Part shown: positions 50,138 through 63,571 of the stretch, one piece after another
How the letters are laid out: every line of letters begins with the position of its first letter
How positions within the stretch are numbered: the first letter of the stretch is position 1
DNA from: Myrica gale
Lineage: Eukaryota; Streptophyta; Magnoliopsida; Fagales; Myricaceae
Direction of reading: 5' to 3'
DNA length: 64,000 bases
Assembly: GCA_963930655.1 (NCBI GenBank)
Contig: OZ005621.1
Location: 12,821,001 to 12,885,000 of the forward strand
Program-made: the position numbers and the translations under genes
The notes under the pieces: generated by a model
What the model was told of the DNA's origin: nothing
What the model saw: only the letters and a program-made list of their open reading frames with translations
Database searches by the model: none

Positions 50138-52202
50138 AATGACTAAGAAAACGACGTAAATAGATCAACGGATAAGATATAGACCAATAAATATGTTAAA
50201 AATCGGCCAAATTAATTAGTTTTAAAAGTTAAAACCTTAATGACGAAGAAAAGGATGCAAATATAAATATGGAAGAGTTTTAGATAACTAAATACTCGTC
50301 CGAATGAATTTGTTGAGAACTTAGATACCTAAAGGAAGAATAAAATGAAGCAAATATACTAATGGAAGAGTTAGAACCCAAAATATTAATGGAAAGTAGG
50401 CCACCTAAAGTAGCTTGAAAATTAGAACAAAATCGTCCAATTTAATTAATTTGAAAATTAGATTCCTCAATGATTAGGAAAATGACGTAATGAGATCAAT
50501 GGATAAGATATAGACATTAGATAAGTTAAAAATCTTCCAAACTAATTCGTTTGAAAATTTGATACCTCAATGAGGAAGAAAATGAAGGAAATGAATCGCA
50601 GAATTAGTTTTGGAACAATAGATAAATTAAAAATTATTCAAATTAGTTTGTTTCAAAGTCAGATACCTTAATGATGAAGAAAATGAAGCAAATATACTAA
50701 TGGAACTGTTAGAGACCAAAATACTAATGCAAAGTTGGCCAACTTAACTAGCTTGAAAAATAGATTCCCAAATGATTAAGAAAATGCAGCAAATAGAGTA
50801 ATGGAAGAGTTATAGACCAAAATATAAATGTAAAATAGTCCATGTTAATTAGTTTTAAAACGAGATACCTAAACAATTAAGAAAATGACGTAAATAGACC
50901 AATGGACACGATATAGACCAATAAATATGATAAAAATCGTCCAAATTAATTAGTTTAAAATTTGAAACCTTAATGACGAACAAAATGAAGCAAATATATA
51001 TATGGAAGAGTTTTAGAGCAATAGAAAAAAAATCCTCCAAATTAATTTAATTTTTACTCAGACAAAATAATGATGAAGAAAATGTAGCAAATAGATTAAT
51101 TGTATTGATATAGAACAAAATATACGTGCAAAATAGTTCAATTTCATTAGTTTTCAAATTCGATACCTGAATGATTAAGAAAACGACGTAAATAGATCAA
51201 CGGATAAGATATAGACCAATAAATATGTTAAAAATCGGCCAAATTAATTAGTTTTAAAAGTTAAATCCTTAATGACGAAGAAAAGGATGCAAATATAAAT
51301 ATGGAAGAGTTTTAGATAACTAAATACTCGTCCGAATGAATTTGTTGAGAACTTAGATACCTAAAGGAAGAATAAAATGAAGCAAATATACTAATGGAAG
51401 AGTTAGAACCCAAATTATTAATGGAAAGTAGGCCACCTAAAGTAGCTTGAAAATTAGAACAAAATCGTCCAATTTAATTAATTTGAAAATTAGATTCCTC
51501 AATGATTAGGAAAATGACGTAATGAGATCAATGGATAAGATATAGACATTAGATAAGTTAAAAATCTTCCAAATTAATTCGTTTGAAAATTTGATACCTC
51601 AATGAGGAAGAAAATGAAGGAAATGAATCGCAGAATTAGTTTTGGAACAATAGATAAATTAAAAATTATTCAAATTAGTTTGTTTCAAAGTCAGATACCT
51701 TAATGATGAAGAAAATGAAGCAAATATACTAATGGAACTGTTAGAGACCAAAATACTAATGCAAAGTTGGCCAACTTAACTAGCTTGAAAAATAGATTGA
51801 CAAATGATTAAGAAAATGCAGCAAATAGAGTAATGGAAGAGTTATAGACCAAAATATAAATATAAAATAGTCCATGTTAATTAGTTTTAAAACGAGATAC
51901 CTAAACAATTAAGAAAATGACGTAAATAGACCAATGGACACGATATAGACCAATAAATATGTTAAAAATCGTTCAAATTAATTAGTTTAAAATTTGAAAC
52001 CTTAATGACGAACAAAATGAAGCAAATATATATATGGAAGAGTTTTAGAGCATTAGAAAAAAAAATCTTCCAAATTAATTTAATTTTTACTTAGAGAAAT
52101 TAATGGTGAAGAAAATGTAGCAAATAGATTAATTGTATTGATATAGAACAAAATATACGTGCAAAATAGTTCAATTTCATTAGTTTTCAAATTCGATACC
52201 AG

Positions 52203-52838
52203 AATGATTAGGAAAACGACGTAAATAGATCAATGGATAAGATATGGACCAATAAATATGTTAAAAATCGGCCAAATTAATTAGTTTTAAAAGTTAAAAC
52301 CTTAATGACGAAGAAAAGGAAGCAAATATAAATATGGAAGAGTTTTAGAGCAACAGATAACTAAAAACTCGTCCGAATGAATTTGTTGAGAACTTAGATA
52401 CCTATAGGAAGAATAAAATGAAGCAAATATACTAATGGAAGAGTTAGAACCCAAAATATTAATGGAAAGTAGGCCACCTAAAGTAGCTTGAAAATTAGAA
52501 CAAAATCGTCCAATTTAATTAATTTGAAAATTAGATTCCTCAATGATTAGGAAAATGACGTAATGAGATCAATGGATAAGATATAGACATTAGATAAGTT
52601 AAAAATCGTTCAAATTAATTAGTTTAAAATTTGAAACCTTAATGACGAACAAAATGAAGCAAATATATATATGGAAGAGTTTTAGAGCAAAAGAAAAAAA
52701 ATCCTCCAAATTAATTTAATTTTTACTCAGACAAATTAATGATGAAGAAATTGTAGCAAATAGATTAATTGTATTGATATAGAACAAAATATACGTGCAA
52801 AATAGTTCAATTTCATTAGTTTTCAAATTCGATACCTG
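52203..52838 (+). repeat. Unit 52: 636-bp, six-monomer HOR
   Basis: M4 switches to M8 within GTTAAAAATC (52598-52607): the left side reads TAGACATTAGATAA as in M4, the right side GTTCAAATTAATTAG as in M8. Four monomers' worth (404 bp) are lost. The product is exactly two alpha-beta-gamma trimers. It is the only unit of this kind in the window. Confidence 0.9.
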
Positions 52839-53878
52839 AATGACTAAGAAAACGACGTAAATAGATCAACGGATAAGATATAGACCAATAAATATGTTAA
52901 AAATCGGCCAAATTAATTAGTTTTAAATGTTAAATCCTTAATGACGAAGAAAAGGATGCAAATATAAATATGGAAGAGTTTTAGAGCAACAGATAACTAA
53001 AAACTCGTCCGAATGAATTTGTTGAGAACTTAGATACCTATAGGAAGAATAAAATGAAGCAAATATACTAATGGAAGAGTTAGAACCCAAAATATTAATG
53101 GAAAGTAGGCCACCTAAAGTAGCTTGAAAATTAGAACAAAATCGTCCAATTTAATTAATTTGAAAATTAGATTCCTTAATGATTAAGAAAATGACGTATT
53201 GAGATCAATGGATAAGATATAGACATTAGATAAGTTAAAAATCTTCCAAATTAATTCGTTTGAAAATTTGATACCTCAATGACGAAGAAAATGAAGGAAA
53301 TGAATCGTTGGAAGAGTTTTGGAACAATAGATAAATTAGAAAGTATTCAAATTAGTTTGTTTCAAAGTCAGATACCTTAATGATGAAGAAAATGAAGCAA
53401 ATATACTAATGGAACTGTTAGAGACCAAAATACTAATGCAAAGTTGGCCAACTTAACTAGCTTGAAAAATAGATTCCCAAATGATTAAGAAAATGCACCA
53501 AATAGAGTAATGGAAGAGTTATAGACCAAAATATAAATGTAAAATAGTCCATGTTAATTAGTTTTAAAACGAGATACCTAAACAATTAAGAAAATGACGT
53601 AAGTAGACCAATGGACACGATATAGACCAATAAATATGTTAAAAATCGTCCAAATTAATTAGTTTAAAATTTGAAACCTTAATGACGAACAAAATGAAGC
53701 AAATATATATATGGAAGAGCTTTAGAGCAATAGAAAAAAAATCCTCCAAATTAATTTAATTTTTACTTAGACAAATTAATGATGAAGAAAATGTAGCAAA
53801 TAGATTAATTGTATTGATATAGAACAAAATATACGTGCAAAATAGTTCAATTTCATTAGTTTTCAAATTCGATACCTG

Positions 53879-55612
53879 AATAATTAAGAAAACGACGTAA
53901 ATAGATCAATGGATAAGATATAGACCAATAAATATGTTAAAAATCGGGCAAATTAATTAGTTTTAAAAGTTAAAACCTTAATGACGAAGAAAAGGATGCA
54001 AATATAAATATGGAAGAGTTTTAGAGCAACAGATAACAAAAAACTCGTCTGAATGAATTTGTTGAGAACTTAGATACCTTAAGGAAGAATAACATGAGGC
54101 AAATATACTAATGGAAGAGTTAGAACCCAAAATATTAATGGAAAGTAGGCCACCTAAAGTAGCTTGAAAATTAGAACAAAATCGTCCAATTTAATTAATT
54201 TGAAAATTAGATTCCTTAATGATTAAGAAAATGACGTATTTAGATCAATGGATAACATATAGACATTAGATAAGTTAAAAATCTTCCAAATTAATTCGTT
54301 TGAAAATTTGATACCTCAATGACGAAGAAAATGAAGGAAATGAATCGTTGGATGAGTTTTGGAACAATAGATAAATTAAAAAGTATTCAAATTAGTTTGT
54401 TTCAAAGTCAGATATCTTAATGATGAAGAAAATGAAGCAAATATACTAATGGAACTGTTAGAGACCAAAATACTAATGCAAAGTTGGCCAACTTAACTAG
54501 CTTGAAAAATAGATTCCCAAATGATTAAGAAAATGCAGCAAATAGAGTAATGGAAGAGTTATAGACCAAAATATAAATGTAAAATAGTCCATGTCAATTA
54601 GTTTTAAAACGAGATACCTAAACAATTAAGAAAATGACGTAAATAGACCTATGAAAACGATATAGACCAATAAATATGTTAAAAATCGTCCAAATTAATT
54701 AGTTTAAAATTTGAAACCTTAATGACGAACAAAATGAAGCAAATATATATATGGAAGAGCTTTAGAGCAATAGAAAAAAAAATCCTCCAAATTAATTTAA
54801 TTTTTACTCAGACAAATTAATGATGAAGAAAATGTAGCAAATAGATTAATTCTATTGATATAGACAAAATATACGTGCAAAATAGTTCAATTTCATTAGT
54901 TTTCAAATTCGATACCTGAATGATTAAGAAAACGACGTAAATAGATCAACGGATAAGATATAGACCAATAAATATGTTAAAAATCGGCCAAATTAATTAG
55001 TTTTAAAAGTTAAATCCTTAATAACGAAGAAAAGGATGCAAATATAAATATGGAAGAGTTTTAGATAACTAAATACTCGTCCGAATGAATTTGTTGAGAA
55101 CTTAGATACCTTAAGGAAGAATAAAATGAAGCAAATATACTAATGGAACTGTTAGAGACCAAAAAACTAATGCAAAGTTGGCAAACTTAACTAGCTTGAA
55201 AAATAGATTCCCAAATGATTAAGAAAATGCACCAAATAGAGTAATGGAAGAGTTATAGACCAAAATATAAATGTAAAATAGTCCATGTTAATTAGTTTTA
55301 AAACGAGATACCTAAACAATTAAGAAAATGACGTAAGTAGACCAATGGACACGATATAGACCAATAAATATGTTAAAAATCGTTCAAATTAATTAGTTTA
55401 AAATTTGAAACCTTAATGACGAACAAAATGAAGCAAATATATATATGGAAGAGCTTTAGAGCAATAGAAAAAAAATCCTCCAAAATAATTTAATTTTTAC
55501 TTAGACAAATTAATGATGAAGAAAATGTAGCAAATAGATTAATTGTATTGATATAGAACAAAATATACGTGCAAAATAGTTCAATTTCATTAGTTTTCAA
55601 ATTCGATACCTG
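53879..55612 (+). repeat. 17-monomer compound repeat, copy 1 (units 54-55, 1,734 bp)
   Basis: A full unit starting AATAATTAAG, with AAATCGGGCAAATT in M1 and GACCTATGAAAACG in M8, is followed by the 694-bp unit 55. The same pair follows directly to the right. Confidence 0.88.
54919..55612 (+). repeat. Unit 55: 694-bp, seven-monomer HOR
   Basis: Carries the same M3/M6 fusion (about 55125-55149) and M2 8-bp deletion as units 48 and 49, plus TTGGCAAACTTAAC in M6 and CCTTAATAACGAAG in M2, which it shares with unit 57 only. Confidence 0.9.
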
Positions 55613-57347
55613 AATAATTAAGAAAACGACGTAAATAGATCAATGGATAAGATATAGACCAATAAATATGTTAAAAATCGGGCAAATTAATTAGTTTTAA
55701 AAGTTAAAACCTTAATGACGAAGAAAAGGATGCAAATATAAATATGGAAGAGTTTTAGAGCAACAGATAACTAAAAACTCGTCTGAATGAATTTGTTGAG
55801 AACTTAGATACCTTAAGGAAGAATAAAATGAAGCAAATATACTAATGGAAGAGTTAGAACCCAAAATATTAATGGAAAGTAGGCCACCTAAAGTAGCTTG
55901 AAAATTAGAACAAAATCGTCCAATTTAATTAATTTGAAAATTAGATTCCTTAATGATTAAGAAAATGACGTATTTAGATCAATGGATAAGATATAGACAT
56001 TAGATAAGTTAAAAATCTTCCAAATTAATTCGTTTGAAAATTTGATACCTCAATGACGAAGAAAATGAAGGAAATGAATCGTTGGATGAGTTTTGGAACA
56101 ATAGATAAATTAAAAAGTATTCAAATTAGTTTGTTTCAAAGTCAGATACCTTAATGATGAAGAAAATGAAGCAAATATACTAATGGAACTGTTAGAGACC
56201 AAAATACTAATGCAAAGTTGGCCAACTTAACTAGCTTGAAAAATAGATTCCCAAATGATTAAGAAAATGCAGCAAATAGAGTAATGGAAGAGTTATAGAC
56301 CAAAATATAAATGTAAAATAGTCCATGTCAATTAGTTTTAAAACGAGATACCTAAACAATTAAGAAAATGACGTAAATAGACCTATGAAAACGATATAGA
56401 CCAATAAATATGTTAAAAATCGTCCAAATTAATTAGTTTAAAATTTGAAACCTTAATGACGAACAAAATGAAGCAAATATATATATGGAAGAGCTTTAGA
56501 ACAATAGAAAAAAAAATCCTCCAAATTAATTTAATTTTTACTCAGACAAATTAATGATGAAGAAAATGTAGCAAATAGATTAATTGTATTGATATAGAAC
56601 AAAATATACGTGCAAAATAGTTCAATTTCATTAGTTTTCAAATTCGATACCTGAATGATTAAGAAAACGACGTAAATAGATCAACGGATAAGATATAGAC
56701 CAATAAATATGTTAAAAATCGGCCAAATTAATTAGTTTTAAAAGTTAAATCCTTAATAACGAAGAAAAGGATGCAAATATAAATATGGAAGAGTTTTAGA
56801 TAACTAAATACTCGTCCGAATGAATTTGTTGAGAACTTAGATACCTTAAGGAAGAATAAAATGAAGCAAATATACTAATGGAACTGTTAGAGACCAAAAA
56901 ACTAATGCAAAGTTGGCAAACTTAACTAGCTTGAAAAATAGATTCCCAAATGATTAAGAAAATGCACCAAATAGAGTAATGGAAGAGTTATAGACCAAAA
57001 TATAAATGTAAAATAGTCCATGTTAATTAGTTTTAAAACGAGATACCTAAACAATTAAGAAAATGACGTAAATAGACCAATGGACACGATATAGACCAAT
57101 AAATATGATAAAAATCGTCCAAATTAATTAGTTTAAAATTTGAAACCTTAATGACGAACAAAATGAAGCAAATATATATATGGAAGAGTTTTAGAGCAAT
57201 AGAAAAAAAATCCTCCAAATTAATTTAATTTTTACTCAGACAAATTAATGATGAAGAAAATGTAGCAAATAGATTAATTGTATTGATATAGAACAAAATA
57301 TACGTGCAAAATAGTTCAATTTCATTAGTTTTCAAATTCGATACCTG
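55613..57347 (+). repeat. 17-monomer compound repeat, copy 2 (units 56-57, 1,735 bp)
   Basis: Repeats units 54-55, including AATAATTAAG, AAATCGGGC, GACGTATTTAG in M4 and CCATGTCAATTAG in M7. A fresh tandem duplication of a full and a truncated HOR together is the simplest reading. Confidence 0.88.
56654..57347 (+). repeat. Unit 57: 694-bp, seven-monomer HOR
   Basis: Shares the M3/M6 fusion and the private M2 and M6 changes of unit 55. M8 differs: unit 55 has GTAAGTAGACC with AATCGTTC, while unit 57 has GTAAATAGACC and ATGATAAAAATCGTCC as in unit 50. The right part therefore derives from a different neighbour. Confidence 0.88.
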
Positions 57348-59421
57348 AATGACTAAGAAAACGACGTAAATAGATCAACGGATAAGATATAGACCAATAA
57401 ATATGTTAAAAATCGGCCAAATTAATTAGTTTTAAAAGTTAAATCCTTAATGACGAAGAAAAGGATGCAAATATAAATATGGAAGAGTTTTAGATAACTA
57501 AATACACGTCCGAATGAATTTGTTGAGAACTTAGATACCTAAAGGAAGAATAAAATGAACCAAATATACTAATGGAAGAGTTAGAACCCAAAATATTAAT
57601 GGAAAGTAGGCCACCTAAAGTAGCTTGAAAATTAGAACAAAATCGTCCAATTTAATTAATTTGAAAATTAGATTCCTCAATGATTAGGAAAATGACGTAA
57701 TGAGATCAATGGATAAGATATAGACATTAGATAAGTTAAAAATCTTCCAAATTAATTCGTTTGAAAATTTGATACCTCAACGAGGAAGAAAATGAAGGAA
57801 ATGAATCGCAGAATTAGTTTTGGAACAATAGATAAATTAAAAATTATTCAAATTAGTTTGTTTCAAAGTCAGATACCTTAATGATGAAGAAAATGAAGCA
57901 AATATACTAATGGAACTGTTAGAGACCAAAATACTAATGCAAAGTTGGCCAACTTAACTAGCTTGAAAAATAGATTCACAAATGATTAAGAAAATGCGGC
58001 AAATAGAGTAATGGAAGAGTTATAGACCAAAATATAAGTATAAAATAGTCCATGTTAATTAGTTTTAAAACGAGATACCTAAACAATTAAGAAAATGACG
58101 TAAATAGACCAATGGACACGATATAGACCAATAAATATGTTAAAAATCGTTCAAATTAATTAGTTTAAAATTTGAAACCTTAATGACGAACAAAATGAAG
58201 CAAATATATATATATGGAAGAGTTTTAGAGCATTAGAAAAAAAATCTTCCAAATTAATTTAATTTTTACATAGAGAAATTAATGATGAAGAAAATGTAGC
58301 AAATAGATTAATTGTATTGATATAGAACAAAATATACGTGCAAAATAGTTCAATTTCATTAGTTTTCAAATTCGATACCTGAATGATTAGGAAAACGACG
58401 TAAATAGATCAATGGATAAGATATAGACCAATAAATATGTTAAAAATCGGCCAAATTAATTAGTTTTAAAAGTTAAAACCTTAATGACGAAGAAAAGGAA
58501 GCAAATATAAATATGGAAGAGTTTTAGAGCAACAAATAACTAAAAACTCGTCCGAATGAATTTGTTGAGAACTTAGATACCTAAAGGAAGAATAAAATGA
58601 AGCAAATATACTAATGGAAGAGTTAGAACCCAAAATATTAATGGAAAGTAGGCCACCTAAAGTAGCTTGAAAATTAGAACAAAATCGTCCAATTTAATTA
58701 ATTTGAAAATTAGATTCCTCAATGATTAGGAAAATGACGTAATGAGATCAATGGATAAGATATAGACATTAGATAAGTTAAAAATCTTCCAAATTAATTC
58801 GTTTGAAAATTTGATACCTCAATGAGGAAGAAAATGAAGGAAATGAATCGCAGAATTAGTTTTGGAACAATAGATAAATTAAAAATTATTCAAATTAGTT
58901 TGTTTCAAAGTCAGATACCTTAATGATGAAGAAAATGAAGCAAATATACTAATGGAACTGTTAGAGACCAAAATACTAATGCAAAGTTGGCCAACTTAAC
59001 TAGCTTGAAAAATAGATTCACAAATGATTAAGAAAATGCGGCAAATAGAGTAATGGAAGAGTTATAGACCAAAATATAAATGTAAAATAGTCCATGTCAA
59101 TTAGTTTTAAAACGAGATACCTAAACAATTAAGAAAATGACGTAAATAGACCTATGAAAACGATATAGACCAATAAATATGTTAAAAATCGTCCAAATTA
59201 ATTAGTTTAAAATTTGAAACCTTAATGACGAACAAAATGAAGCAAATATATATATGGAAGAGTTTTAGAGCAATAGAAAAAAAATCCTCCAAATTAATTT
59301 AATTTTTACTCAGACAAATTAATGATGAAGAAAATGTAGCAAATAGATTAATTGTATTGATATAGAACAAAATATACGTGCAAAATAGTTCAATTTCATT
59401 AGTTTTCAAATTCGATACCTG
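57348..59421 (+). repeat. HOR dimer in block G, copy 1 (units 58-59, 2,074 bp)
   Basis: Unit 58 (1,034 bp) has GACTAAGAAAACG, the M2 8-bp deletion, TACACGTCCG, GAACCAAATATAC and CAACGAGGAAG. Unit 59 (1,040 bp) has GATTAGGAAAACG, CAACAAATAAC and GACCTATGAAAACG. Both patterns recur in units 60-61. Confidence 0.88.
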
Positions 59422-61497
59422 AATGACTAAGAAAACGACGTAAATAGATCAACGGATAAGATATAGACCAATAAATATGTTAAAAATCGGCCAAATTAAT
59501 TAGTTTTAAAAGTTAAATCCTTAATGACGAAGAAAAGGATGCAAATATAAATATGGAAGAGTTTTAGATAACTAAATACACGTCCGAATGAATTTGTTGA
59601 GAACTTAGATACCTAAAGGAAGAATAAAATGAACCAAATATACTAATGGAAGAGTTAGAACCCAAAATATTAATGGAAAGTAGGCCACCTAAAGTAGCTT
59701 GAAAATTAGAACAAAATCGTCCAATTTAATTAATTTGAAAATTAGATTCCTCAATGATTAGGAAAATGACGTAATGAGATCAATGGATAAGATATAGACA
59801 TTAGATAAGTTAAAAATCTTCCAAATTAATTCGTTTGAAAATTTGATACCTCAACGAGGAAGAAAATGAAGGAAATGAATCGCAGAATTAGTTTTGGAAC
59901 AATAGATAAATTAAAAATTATTCAAATTAGTTTGTTTCAAAGTCAGATACCTTAATGATGAAGAAAATGAAGCAAATATACTAATGGAACTGTTAGAGAC
60001 CAAAATACTAATGCAAAGTTGGCCAACTTAACTAGCTTGAAAAATAGATTCACAAATGATTAAGAAAATGCGGCAAATAGAGTAATGGAAGAGTTATAGA
60101 CCAAAATATAAGTATAAAATAGTCCATGTTAATTAGTTTTAAAACGAGATACCTAAACAATTAAGAAAATGACGTAAATAGACCAATGGACACGATATAG
60201 ACCAATAAATATGTTAAAAATCGTTCAAATTAATTAGTTTAAAATTTGAAACCTTAATGACGAACAAAATGAAGCAAATATATATATATGGAAGAGTTTT
60301 AGAGCATTAGAAAAAAAATCTTCCAAATTAATTTAATTTTTACATAGAGAAATTAATGATGAAGAAAATGTAGCAAATAGATTAATTGTATTGATATAGA
60401 ACAAAATATACGTGCAAAATAGTTCAATTTCATTAGTTTTCAAATTCGATACCTGAATGATTAGGAAAACGACGTAAATAGATCAATGGATAAGATATAG
60501 ACCAATAAATATGTTAAAAATCGGCCAAATTAATTAGTTTTAAAAGTTAAAACCTTAATGACGAAGAAAAGGAAGCAAATATAAATATGGAAGAGTTTTA
60601 GAGCAACAAATAACTAAAAACTCGTCCGAATGAATTTGTTGAGAACTTAGATACCTAAAGGAAGAATAAAATGAAGCAAATATACTAATGGAAGAGTTAG
60701 AACCCAAAATATTAATGGAAAGTAGGCCACCTAAAGTAGCTTGAAAATTAGAACAAAATCGTCCAATTTAATTAATTTGAAAATTAGATTCCTCAATGAT
60801 TAGGAAAATGACGTAATGAGATCAATGGATAAGATATAGACATTAGATAAGTTAAAAATCTTCCAAATTAATTCGTTTGAAAATTTGATACCTCAATGAG
60901 GAAGAAAATGAAGGAAATGAATCGCAGAATTAGTTTTGGAACAATAGATAAATTAAAAATTATTCAAATTAGTTTGTTTCAAAGTCAGATACCTTAATGA
61001 TGAAGAAAATGAAGCAAATATACTAATGGAACTGTTAGAGACCAAAATACTAATGCAAAGTTGGCCAACTTAACTAGCTTGAAAAATAGATTCACAAATG
61101 ATTAAGAAAATGCGGCAAATAGAGTAATGGAAGAGTTATAGACCAAAATATAAATGTAAAATAGTCCATGTCAATTAGTTTTAAAACGAGATACCTAAAC
61201 AATTAAGAAAATGACGTAAATAGACCTATGAAAACGATATAGACCAATAAATATGTTAAAAATCGTCCAAATTAATTAGTTTAAAATTTGAAACCTTAAT
61301 GACGAACAAAATGAAGCAAATATATATATAGAAGAGCTTTAGAGCAATAGAAAAAAAAAATCCTCCAAATTAATTTAATTTTTACTTAGACAAATTAATG
61401 ATGAAGAAAATGTAGCAAATAGATTAATTGTATTGATATAGAACAAAATATACGTGCAAAATAGTTCAATTTCATTAGTTTTCAAATTCGATACCTG
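59422..61497 (+). repeat. HOR dimer in block G, copy 2 (units 60-61, 2,076 bp)
   Basis: Repeats units 58-59 with the same private marks. The 2 extra bp and ATATATATAGAAGAGC come from M9 of unit 61, where the A-run is also longer (61349 onward). Confidence 0.88.
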
Positions 61498-63571
61498 AAT
61501 GACTAAGAAAACGACGTAAATAGATCAACGGATAAGATATAGACCAATAAATATGTTAAAAATCGGCCAAATTAATTAGTTTTAAAAGTTAAATCCTTAA
61601 TGACGAAGAAAAGGATGCAAATATAAATATGGAAGAGTTTTAGATAACTAAATAATCGTCCGAATGAATTTGTTGAGAACTTAGATACCTTAAGGAATAA
61701 TAAAATGAAGCAAATATACTAATGGAAGAGTTAGAACCCAAAATATTAATGGAAAGTAGGCCACCTAAAGTAGCTTGAAAATTAGAACAAAATCGTCCAA
61801 TTTAATTAATTTGAAAATTAGATTCCTAAATGATTAAGAAAATGACGTAATGAGATCAATGGATAAGATATAGACATTAGATAAGTTAAAAATCTTCCAA
61901 ATTAATTCGTTTGAAAATTTGATACCTCAATGAGGAAGAAAATGAAGGAAATGAATCGCAGAATTAGTTTTGGAACAATAGATAAATTAAAAATTATTCA
62001 AATTAGTTTGTTTCAAAGTCAGATACCTTAATGATGAAGAAAATGAAGCAAATATAATAATGGAACTGTTAGAGACCAAAATACTAATGCAAAGGTTGCC
62101 AACTTAACTAGCTTGAAAAATAGATTCACAAATGATTAAGAAAATGCAGCAAATAGAGTAATGGAAGAGTTATAGACCAAAATATAAATGTAAAATAGTC
62201 CATGTTAATTAGTTTTAAAACGAGATACCTAAACAATTAAGAAAATGACGTAAATAGACCAATGGACACGATATAGACCAATAAATATGTTAAAAATCGT
62301 TCAAATTAATTAGTTTAAAATTTGAAACCTTAATGACGAACAAAATGAAGCAAATATATATATATGGAAGAGTTTTAGAGCAATAGAAAAAAAATCTTCC
62401 AAATTAATTTAATTTTTACTTAGATAAATTAATGATGAAGAAAATGTAGCAAATAGATTAATTGTATTGATATAGAACAAAATATACGTGCAAAATAGTT
62501 CAATTTCATTAGTTTTCAAATTCGATACCTGAATGATTAGGAAAACGACGTAAATAGATCAATGGATAAGATATAGACCAATAAATATGTTAAAAATCGG
62601 CCAAATTAATTAGTTTTAAAAGTTAAAACCTTAATGACGAAGAAAAGGAAGCAAATATAAATATGGAAGAGTTTTAGAGCAACAGATAACTATAAACTCG
62701 TCCGAATGAATTTGTTGAGAACTTAGATACCTATAGGAAGAATAAAATGAAGCAAATATACTAATGGAAGAGTTAGAACCCAAAATATTAATGGAAAGTA
62801 GGCCACCTAAAGTAGCTTGAAAATTAGAACAAAATCGTCCAATTTAATTAATTTGAAAATTAGATTCCTCAATGATTAAGAAAATGACGTATTGAGATCA
62901 ATGGATAAGATATAGACATTAGATAAGTTAAAAATCTTCCAAATTAATTCGTTTGAAAATTTGATACCTCAATGACGAAGAAAATGAAGGAAATGAATCG
63001 TTGGAAGAGTTTTGGAACAATAGATAAATTAGAAAGTATTCAAATTAGTTTGTTTCAAAGTCAGATACCTTAATGATGAAGAAAATGAAGCAAATATACT
63101 AATGGAACTGTTAGAGACCAAAATACTAATGCAAAGTTGGCCAACTTAACTAGCTTGAAAAATAGATTCCCAAATGATTAAGGAAATGCAGCAAATAGAG
63201 TAATGGAAGAGTTATAGACCAAAATATAAATGTAAAATAGTCCTTGTTAATTAGTTTTAAAACGAGATACCTAAACAATTAAGAAAATGACGTAAATAGA
63301 CCAATGGACACGATATAGACCAATAAATATGTTAAAAATCGTCCAAATTAATTAGTTTAAAATTTGAAACCTTAATGACGAACAAAATGAAGCAAATATA
63401 TATATGGAAGAGTTTTAGAGCAATAGAAAAAAAATCCTCCAAATTAATTTAATTTTTACTTAGACAAATTAATGATGAAGAAAATGTAGCAAATAGATTA
63501 ATTGTATTGATATAGAACAAAATATACGTGCAAAATAGTTCAATTTCATTAGTTTTCAAATTCGATACTTG
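61498..63571 (+). repeat. Related HOR pair (units 62-63, 2,074 bp)
   Basis: Continues the alternation of an M2-deleted unit (62, with AATAATCGTCCG and AAAGGTTGCC) and an M2-intact unit (63), but is more diverged from units 58-61. Unit 63 shares CGTTGGAAGAG and AATTAGAAAG in M5 with unit 53, exactly 9,693 bp to the left. Confidence 0.8.

Noticed and set aside
11083..57218. About 29 recurring minus-strand open frames of 61-87 codons over M8-M9/M10 (for example 11083-11346, 14207-14467, 39116-39376, 57033-57218)
   Set aside because: They repeat once per HOR because the DNA repeats. The upstream half changes frame when the M9 A- and T-runs change length, giving two unrelated N-terminal parts, and the frame is too short or broken in blocks A and F. 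No start context, family motif or sign of protein-level conservation was seen. The hydrophobic look follows from A-rich DNA read on the opposite strand.
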